From contig CAMFET010000083.1 of NCBI GenBank assembly GCA_945949475.1, positions 1 through 5,086 on the forward strand: a DNA stretch of 5,086 nucleotides. The letters run 5' to 3'. Shown here in pieces: positions 1 through 3,852 of the stretch (positions are counted from its first letter, which is position 1; each line of letters starts with the position of its first letter). Position numbers and translations under genes: made by a program. This DNA is from an uncultured Phascolarctobacterium sp. (GTDB taxonomy: Bacteria; Bacillota; Negativicutes; Acidaminococcales; Acidaminococcaceae). The notes beneath the pieces are model-generated. The model made no database searches, was not told the origin of the DNA, and saw only the letters and a program-made list of their open reading frames with translations.

Positions 1-864
1 TTCCAAAACCCCCTGCTCTATTCCACCTTCCTCCTGTGGATGCTCTCCGAGCTATACGAAATGATGCCGGAGGCAGGAGATTTGAACAAGCCTAAGATGG
101 TCTTCTTCTTTGACGAAGCACATCTTATCTTTAAGGATGCTCCCCGCTCCCTGTTGGACAAGGTGGAGCAAATTGTGCGCTTAATTCGCTCCAAGGGCAT
201 TGGTATTTACTTTATTACCCAACAGCCCGCGGATATTCCCGACAGTGTTTTGGCGCAATTGGGCAACAAGCTGCAGCACGCGCTGCGCGCTTATACTCCG
301 AAGGAGCGCAAGGGCCTGAAGGCCGCAGCGCAAGCCTTCCGCCCCAACCCTGACTTGAATGCAGAGGCCGCTTTAGGCGAGCTGGGCACCGGCGAGGTTT
401 TGGTATCCCTGCTGGACGAGGAAGGCGTGCCCACCATGGTACAGCGCGCGTATGTAATGCCGCCGCGCAGCTATCTGGGTACCTGCTCCGACGAGGTGCG
501 CCGTCAGGCGATTCAGGAAACGCCGCTGCATACAAAATATGCCAAGGCTATCGACCGCGAATCTGCTTACGAAATTTTGCAAAAGCGCGCTCAGCAAGCC
601 GCTGCCGCCGAGGCTGAGCCTGAATACGAGGATGAGGAGCCCGAGCAAAACAGTGGCAGCCTGCGCGACGAAATCCGTCGCAACGCGCCGCGCACTTCCA
701 CTCGCAGCACCTCCGGTCGCACTACGAGCAGCCGCAGCACCCGCACTGCCAAGGAGCCACCCAGCGTTATCGAAAAGGTGGCCACCAGTGCGCTGCAAAC
801 CTTTGGCCGCACCATCGCCAGCTCTTTAGCACGTGGCATTTTGGGCAGCTTGCTCAAAAAATAA
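1..864 (+). CDS. HerA-like helicase/ATPase of the YjgR (DUF853) family, C-terminal part (5' end outside window)
   Basis: The reading frame is open from the first base, so the gene begins upstream; 287 residues are visible of a family usually about 500 long. The Walker A loop must lie outside the window. A Walker B strand is visible (VFFFDEAH, Asp at visible residue 38), followed by LIRSKGIGIYFITQQPADIP (about 62-81), the strand and TQ-P sensor typical of HerA/FtsK-type ATPases. Next come GNKLQHALRAYTP and AFRPNPDLN, then DRESAYEILQKR at about 185-196, a hallmark of YjgR. An acidic stretch (about 204-215) and an Arg/Ser/Thr-rich linker (222-250) lead to a conserved C-terminal helix ending GILGSLLKK. 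YjgR proteins are predicted hexameric DNA-translocating ATPases, but their cellular role is not settled. The internal Met at 40 is not the start, because homology continues upstream of it (YSTFLLWML). Family assignment is firm; function is inferred. Confidence 0.93.
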   Translation, partial: FQNPLLYSTFLLWMLSELYEMMPEAGDLNKPKMVFFFDEAHLIFKDAPRSLLDKVEQIVRLIRSKGIGIYFITQQPADIPDSVLAQLGNKLQHALRAYTPKERKGLKAAAQAFRPNPDLNAEAALGELGTGEVLVSLLDEEGVPTMVQRAYVMPPRSYLGTCSDEVRRQAIQETPLHTKYAKAIDRESAYEILQKRAQQAAAAEAEPEYEDEEPEQNSGSLRDEIRRNAPRTSTRSTSGRTTSSRSTRTAKEPPSVIEKVATSALQTFGRTIASSLARGILGSLLKK

Positions 865-883
865 ACACAAATAGACTAATTTA

Positions 884-915
884 GAACGCCAGTCAGCTGC
901 TGGCGTTCTTTTTTT
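884..915 (+). terminator. Rho-independent terminator of the YjgR-family gene
   Basis: A perfect 9-bp stem (GAACGCCAG at 884-892 with CTGGCGTTC at 900-908) encloses a 7-nt loop and is followed by seven Ts at 909-915. It lies 20 bases after the stop codon and separates this gene from the ABC transporter. Confidence 0.93.
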
Positions 916-959
916 GCGTGCTTTTAACAAAAAAACTCAAAAATTTTTCACATTAGCAC

Positions 960-988
960 TTTACAAATTTACTACGCTAAAGTATAAT
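960..988 (+). promoter_or_regulatory. Sigma-A/sigma-70 promoter of the amino-acid binding protein gene
   Basis: The -35 element TTTACA (960-965) and a perfect -10 TATAAT (983-988) are separated by 17 bp. An A/T tract (AAAAATTTTT, 939-948) sits where an UP element would be. Transcription should begin near 995, giving a leader of about 55 nt. A CTTTA/TAAAG dyad (959-963 and 978-982) lies between and partly over the two elements and could be an operator; this is speculative. Confidence 0.85.
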
Positions 989-1035
989 ATGAATGTACTC
1001 ATTAGCAATGCTTGTTTAAAGCAGAATTTTTAGTT

Positions 1036-1043
1036 AAGAGGTG
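1036..1043 (+). promoter_or_regulatory. Ribosome binding site that fixes the binding-protein start at 1050
   Basis: AAGAGGTG matches the anti-Shine-Dalgarno sequence with one gap and lies 6-8 bases before ATG at 1050. An upstream in-frame GTG at 1041 falls inside this site, so it cannot be the start. The same stretch is complementary to the proposed small RNA at 3682-3708. Confidence 0.85.
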
Positions 1044-1049
1044 TGTATA

Positions 1050-1826
1050 ATGAAAAAATTATTAGTATTACTCATGGGTCTCATGATGATGATTATGATG
1101 GTTGCCGGTTGCGGTAGCAGCGGCCCGAAAAAAATCGTTATTGGTCTGGACGACAACTTTGCTCCCATGGGCTTCCGTAACGAAAAGAACGAAATCGTTG
1201 GCATGGACATTGATTTGGCTCGCGAAGCCTGCAAACGCCTGAACATGGAAGTTGAATTCAAGCCCATCGATTGGGGCGCTAAAGAAGCTGAACTCAAATC
1301 CAAACGCATTGACGCTATTTGGAACTGCTTCACCATCAACCCGGAACGTGAAAAGGTTTATGGCCTGTCCAAGCCTTACCTGATTAACTCCCAATTGATT
1401 GTTGTTCCCAAAGGCTCTCCCATTAAAAAGATTGCTGACTTAAAGGGTAAGAGAGTTGCTGTACAAGACGATTCCACCGGCTCCTATCTGATGGAGCTGC
1501 CGAAAAACAAGGAATTGAAGGACTCCTTGGCTGATTATCGTAAATATCCTGACTTCGCAGCTATTTATCTGGAGCTGGACAACAAGCGTGTAGATGCTGC
1601 CATCGTTGACGCCGTTTTGGCTCGTGGCTACTATGACAAGAAGAAACCCGGTCAATACACCATTTTGGAAGAAAACATGGGTGAAGAAGTTGTTGGTATT
1701 GCTTTCCGCAAGGACGACAAGGAATTCCTGCAACGCATTGACAAGGTTATGGACGAAATGAAGAAGGACGGCACCTGCAAAAAGATTTCCGAAAAATGGA
1801 TGGGCGCTGACATTATTAAATACTAA
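1050..1826 (+). CDS. Polar amino-acid ABC transporter substrate-binding lipoprotein
   Basis: This 258-residue protein of the SBP_bac_3 family captures an amino acid outside the cytoplasmic membrane and delivers it to the permease encoded next. It starts with MKK, a hydrophobic stretch very rich in Met, and a lipobox VAGC whose Cys21 would be lipidated after signal peptidase II cleavage. Family landmarks are GLDDNFAPMGF (32-42), GMDIDLA (51-57), the pocket segment NCFTINPER (92-100), DDSTGS (140-145) and AAIVDAVL (183-190). By alignment with HisJ from memory, Arg100 should bind the ligand carboxylate, Asp187 the amino group, and Thr95 and Thr143 line the pocket. The exact substrate cannot be read from this; GlnH/ArtJ/HisJ-like ligands are all possible. 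The start at 1050 is chosen for its ribosome binding site and because it gives a proper signal peptide. The gene has its own promoter and terminator. Confidence 0.95.
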   Translation: MKKLLVLLMGLMMMIMMVAGCGSSGPKKIVIGLDDNFAPMGFRNEKNEIVGMDIDLAREACKRLNMEVEFKPIDWGAKEAELKSKRIDAIWNCFTINPEREKVYGLSKPYLINSQLIVVPKGSPIKKIADLKGKRVAVQDDSTGSYLMELPKNKELKDSLADYRKYPDFAAIYLELDNKRVDAAIVDAVLARGYYDKKKPGQYTILEENMGEEVVGIAFRKDDKEFLQRIDKVMDEMKKDGTCKKISEKWMGADIIKY

Positions 1827-1839
1827 GCTTAAAGTATTC

Positions 1840-1871
1840 AAGGGCCGAAGCAGTTCGGCCCTTACTTTTTT
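1840..1871 (+). terminator. Terminator between the binding-protein and permease genes
   Basis: A perfect 10-bp stem (AAGGGCCGAA at 1840-1849 with TTCGGCCCTT at 1854-1863), a 4-nt loop GCAG, and six Ts at 1866-1871 form a strong intrinsic terminator 14 bases after the stop codon. It should keep most binding-protein transcripts monocistronic. Confidence 0.92.
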
Positions 1872-1921
1872 GCCTTTTTACCACTAACTAGAATACTTTT
1901 CTAAACTCCACCGCTTTTTGC

Positions 1922-1950
1922 TTGTCAATGCTTTAGCAAAGTGATACAAT
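1922..1950 (+). promoter_or_regulatory. Promoter of the permease-ATPase operon
   Basis: The -35 TTGTCA (1922-1927) and -10 TACAAT (1945-1950) have a 17-bp spacer, each with five of six consensus bases. Transcription should begin near 1957, leaving a leader of about 57 nt. The spacer contains CTTTAGCAAAG (1931-1941), a short dyad whose first seven bases recur in two other promoters of this window. Confidence 0.82.
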
Positions 1951-2003
1951 AAAGTAAGCTTGTGCTTGAGCAAAAGCTTTGGCACTAATACTATGATGAA
2001 GAT

Positions 2004-2009
2004 GGAGAG
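2004..2009 (+). promoter_or_regulatory. Ribosome binding site that fixes the permease start at 2014
   Basis: GGAGAG lies 4 bases (6 from its GGAG core) before ATG at 2014. Earlier in-frame starts (TTG 1960, ATG 1993, ATG 1996, ATG 2002) lack a comparable purine tract at proper distance and would add residues absent from the family. Confidence 0.75.
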
Positions 2010-2013
2010 AATT

Positions 2014-2658
2014 ATGGATTACGTTTTAAAGATTATTCCTCAGATGCTTGACGGCTGTGCTGTATCAGCCCAGGTATTCTTGATTACGATTGTTTTGAGC
2101 ATTCCCTTAGGCGTACTTTTGAGCCTAGGCCGTGTTTCCAGCATCAAGCCATTGCAAAAAATTATCGGCTTTTATGTATGGATTATGCGTGGCAGCCCGC
2201 TGATGCTGCAAATTTTCTTTGTTTACTTCGTGCTACCCTCCGTGGGTATTCGCCTGCCGGACTTTGAATCAGCAGCAGTAGCCTTCGTTTTGAACTACGC
2301 TGCTTATTTCTGCGAAATCTTCCGCGCTGGCATTCAGGCCATTCCTAAAGGCCAATACGAAGCCGCTCACACCCTGGGCATGAACTACGTGCAAACCATG
2401 CGCCGCATTGTGTTGCCGCAGGTTATTCGTATCATTTTGCCGCCCATCAGCAACGAAACCATTACCTTGGTAAAGGATACCTCTTTGGTTTACGTTTTAG
2501 CTATGAACGATTTGATGCGCACCGCCCGCAACCTCGTACAACGCGACTTTAACATCACCCCCTTTATCGTAGCAGGCTGCTTCTATCTGTTTGCTACCCT
2601 GATCTTGACCGTGATTTTTGAACGTCTGGAAAAGCATTTCTCCAAATATGATCAGTAA
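2014..2658 (+). CDS. Polar amino-acid ABC transporter permease (HisM/GlnP-like)
   Basis: This 214-residue membrane protein of the polar amino-acid uptake family (BPD_transp_1 domain, HEQRo-type) forms the channel of the importer, probably as a homodimer because only one permease gene is present. The N-terminal segment MDYVLKIIPQMLDG precedes a first membrane helix (about 15-38). RGSPLMLQ (60-67) is the usual loop signature, and NYAAYFCEIFRAGI (94-107) leads to the EAA coupling loop EAAHTLGMNYVQTMRRIVLP (116-135), which contacts the ATPase. Later conserved segments are PPISNETITLVKDTSL (143-158) and a last helix at about 183-203. Length is normal for the family (about 215-225). The gene has its own promoter and is co-transcribed with the ATPase 54 bases downstream. 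Substrate is not determinable from sequence alone. Confidence 0.95.
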   Translation: MDYVLKIIPQMLDGCAVSAQVFLITIVLSIPLGVLLSLGRVSSIKPLQKIIGFYVWIMRGSPLMLQIFFVYFVLPSVGIRLPDFESAAVAFVLNYAAYFCEIFRAGIQAIPKGQYEAAHTLGMNYVQTMRRIVLPQVIRIILPPISNETITLVKDTSLVYVLAMNDLMRTARNLVQRDFNITPFIVAGCFYLFATLILTVIFERLEKHFSKYDQ

Positions 2659-2674
2659 ACAGAACACAGCACTA

Positions 2675-2694
2675 GCTAAGGGCGACTGCCTAGC
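2675..2694 (+). promoter_or_regulatory. Small intercistronic hairpin before the ATPase ribosome binding site
   Basis: GCTA (2675-2678) pairs with TAGC (2691-2694) and GGC (2681-2683) with GCC (2688-2690), leaving an AG bulge and a GACT loop. It is not followed by a T tract, so it is not a terminator. It ends 6 bases before AGGAGG (2701-2706) and might tune translation or mRNA stability. Weak but visible. Confidence 0.4.
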
Positions 2695-2712
2695 CGCCAC
2701 AGGAGGACGACA

Positions 2713-3471
2713 ATGAATAAAATTAAAGCACAGAATATCTGGAAAAAATTTAATAAATTAGAGGTCTTGAAGGGCATCGATTTGGAGGTTAACGAGGGCG
2801 AAGTAGTTGCCGTCATCGGTCCCTCCGGCGGCGGCAAAAGCACGCTGCTGCGCTGCCTGAATAAGCTTGAGACCATCGATAAGGGCAGTGTTATCATTGA
2901 TGGCGAGGCGCTATGCACTGAAACCGCTACCGGCACAGAATATGTCAACAAAAATGATGTGCGCCGCATTGCCTGCAAAATGGGCATGGTGTTCCAGCAA
3001 TTTAACCTGTTCCCCCATATGACTGTTTTGGAAAACCTCATCGAAGCGCCTGTGAACGTGCAAAAGCGCGACAAGGCCACCGTCATTAAGGAAGCAGAAG
3101 CACTGCTTGCCAAGGTTGGCTTGAGCGACAAGCGCGATGAATATCCGCGCAAGCTGAGCGGCGGCCAGCAGCAGCGCGTAGCTATCGCCAGAGCGCTGGC
3201 TATGAAGCCTGCCATTATGCTCTTTGACGAGCCCACCTCCTCCCTCGACCCGGAGCTTACCGGCGAGGTTTTAAAGACTATGCGGGAGCTGGCTGAAGAA
3301 AAAATGACCATGGTTGTGGTAACCCACGAAATGGGCTTTGCTAAAGAGGTTGCTACGAAGGTAGTCTTTATGGCCGATGGTCGGGTGCAGGCTCAGGGCA
3401 CCCCGGCCGAGATTTTCGAGAATCCCACTAATGACCGCCTTAAGGCCTTCTTAAACGTAATCCTGAAATAA
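2713..3471 (+). CDS. Polar amino-acid ABC transporter ATP-binding protein (GlnQ/HisP-like)
   Basis: This 252-residue ATPase dimerises on the cytoplasmic side of the permease and powers amino-acid import. All catalytic motifs are present: Walker A GPSGGGKST (36-44), Q-loop Gln95 in VFQQFNLFPHMTV, ABC signature LSGGQQQR (148-155), Walker B IMLFDEP (168-174) with catalytic Glu173, D-loop SSLD (176-179) and H-loop His205 in THEMGFA. THEMGFA and the ending GTPAEIFENP are typical of the amino-acid uptake subfamily. The second Gly in Walker A (GGGK rather than GSGK) is a tolerated variant. The ribosome binding site AGGAGG (2701-2706) is close to ideal, 6 bases from ATG. It is the last gene of the permease-ATPase operon; a terminator follows. 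The C-terminus has no added regulatory domain. Confidence 0.97.
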   Translation: MNKIKAQNIWKKFNKLEVLKGIDLEVNEGEVVAVIGPSGGGKSTLLRCLNKLETIDKGSVIIDGEALCTETATGTEYVNKNDVRRIACKMGMVFQQFNLFPHMTVLENLIEAPVNVQKRDKATVIKEAEALLAKVGLSDKRDEYPRKLSGGQQQRVAIARALAMKPAIMLFDEPTSSLDPELTGEVLKTMRELAEEKMTMVVVTHEMGFAKEVATKVVFMADGRVQAQGTPAEIFENPTNDRLKAFLNVILK

Positions 3472-3497
3472 GCTTTTAGTAAGCGTACTAATTAACC

Positions 3498-3521
3498 ACC
3501 GCCGAGCTTCTCGGCGGTTTT
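3498..3521 (+). terminator. Terminator of the permease-ATPase operon
   Basis: An 8-bp stem (ACCGCCGA at 3498-3505 with TCGGCGGT at 3511-3518), extendable by one pair, is followed by a short T run (3518-3521) broken by GC before another TTT. The T tract is weaker than at the other terminators here, so some read-through toward the small-RNA region is possible. Confidence 0.78.
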
Positions 3522-3604
3522 GCTTTGCTCCTGGAAAGCCCTCGCTAAATTTTAAACATTTCACAAATTCGTTACTCGTTAGTCGTACTTTAGCCATAAC
3601 AATT

Positions 3605-3618
3605 TGCTACAATATACT
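3605..3618 (+). promoter_or_regulatory. Probable promoter of the proposed small RNA (extended -10)
   Basis: TGC-TACAAT (3605-3613) is an extended -10 element, overlapping a second possible -10, TATACT (3613-3618). No good -35 is seen at 16-18 bp; TTTAGC (3589-3594) is 18 bp from TATACT and matches TTGACA poorly. An extended -10 can work without a good -35. Transcription would start at about 3620-3625. Confidence 0.55.
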
Positions 3619-3619
3619 T

Positions 3620-3746
3620 GAGCCAAGGAAGAAGCCACCAAGCACGCAAAGGCAACTTCCCTAACTCCCCCTAAACATATCTTTTCATCATACACCTCTC
3701 CTTAACTACACCGCATGGCTACGCAAGCATGCGGTGTAGTTTTTTT
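3620..3746 (+). ncRNA. Candidate small regulatory RNA with C-rich anti-Shine-Dalgarno-like segments
   Basis: The 381-base gap at 3472-3852 has no convincing protein gene, but this part has the outline of a free-standing small RNA: -10 elements just upstream, a 5' hairpin, an unpaired pyrimidine-rich middle, and a strong terminator. In the hairpin GGAAG (3627-3631) pairs with CTTCC (3656-3660), GCC (3634-3636) with GGC (3651-3653), with matched AA/AA internal loops and a 14-nt loop. The middle carries ACTCCCCCT (3664-3672) and CACCTCTCCTT (3693-3703), both complementary to ribosome binding sites. C-rich unpaired motifs are how known small RNAs of Gram-positive bacteria (RsaE/RoxS, LhrC) block translation. 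I recognise no named RNA family. A cis-acting leader is less likely because the downstream gene has its own promoter after the terminator. Start and targets are inferred. Confidence 0.55.
3704..3746 (+). terminator. Strong intrinsic terminator ending the proposed small RNA
   Basis: A perfect 12-bp stem (CTACACCGCATG at 3706-3717 with its reverse complement at 3728-3739), a 10-nt loop and seven Ts (3740-3746). Flanking A3704-A3705 can add two pairs with the first Ts. It is more than 230 bases beyond the stop of the ATPase gene, which already has a terminator, so it must end a different transcript. Confidence 0.92.
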
Positions 3747-3767
3747 GCGCAAAAAGAGCAGATTTAT

Positions 3768-3796
3768 TTTACGCACATCCCTTTTTAATGTATAAT
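3768..3796 (+). promoter_or_regulatory. Promoter of the Na+/phosphate cotransporter gene
   Basis: TTTACG (3768-3773) and a perfect -10 TATAAT (3791-3796) have a 17-bp spacer. Transcription should start at about 3803, inside the palindrome at 3801-3817, leaving a leader of about 50 nt. Confidence 0.78.
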
Positions 3797-3800
3797 ATAA

Positions 3801-3817
3801 GTAAAATTTGATTTTAC
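3801..3817. promoter_or_regulatory. 7-3-7 palindrome at the transcription start: possible operator
   Basis: GTAAAAT (3801-3807) and ATTTTAC (3811-3817) are perfect inverted repeats around TTG. The site begins 4 bases after the -10 element and covers the predicted start, where a bound repressor would block transcription. It does not match a consensus I can name. In RNA it would be only a weak A-U hairpin. Confidence 0.45.
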
Positions 3818-3840
3818 AATTACTTAATAAAACTAGGGAC

Positions 3841-3846
3841 GGAGTG
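3841..3846 (+). promoter_or_regulatory. Ribosome binding site of the phosphate cotransporter gene
   Basis: GGAGTG lies 6-8 bases before ATG at 3853. A second GGAG at 3848-3851 is only one base from the ATG and too close to serve. The upstream TAGGG (3834-3838) and this GGAGT are complementary to the C-rich segment of the proposed small RNA. Confidence 0.65.
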
Positions 3847-3852
3847 TGGAGT

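Noticed and set aside
986..1006. ArgR-like box (TGAAT half site) at the binding-protein transcription start.
   Set aside because: Only one half matches; the other half would need ATTCA but reads TCATT. Too weak to call an operator.
1041..1049. GTG at 1041 as an upstream start of the binding protein (adds three residues).
   Set aside because: It lies inside the Shine-Dalgarno sequence. ATG at 1050 has proper spacing and gives a standard MKK lipoprotein signal.
1960..2013. TTG at 1960 or ATGs at 1993, 1996 and 2002 as permease starts.
   Set aside because: The 1960 start would fall almost on the predicted transcription start, and none has a good ribosome binding site. ATG 2014 has GGAGAG in front and matches the family's N-terminus and length.
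3671..3691. Minus-strand start region: a good Shine-Dalgarno-like sequence followed by ATG ATG in the small-RNA locus.
   Set aside because: The frame stops after six codons. On that strand the large hairpin is followed by no T tract. The pattern is explained by the plus-strand RNA carrying an anti-Shine-Dalgarno sequence, though a decayed inverted copy of a gene start cannot be excluded.
3620..3746. A T-box, riboswitch or attenuator leader for the phosphate transporter.
   Set aside because: There is no T-box motif, no visible antiterminator complementary to the terminator stem, and the transporter has a separate promoter downstream of the terminator.
3715..3795. A 26-codon plus-strand ORF starting in the terminator stem.
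   Set aside because: It has no ribosome binding site, runs through the terminator hairpin and T tract, and ends in the next gene's -10 element.
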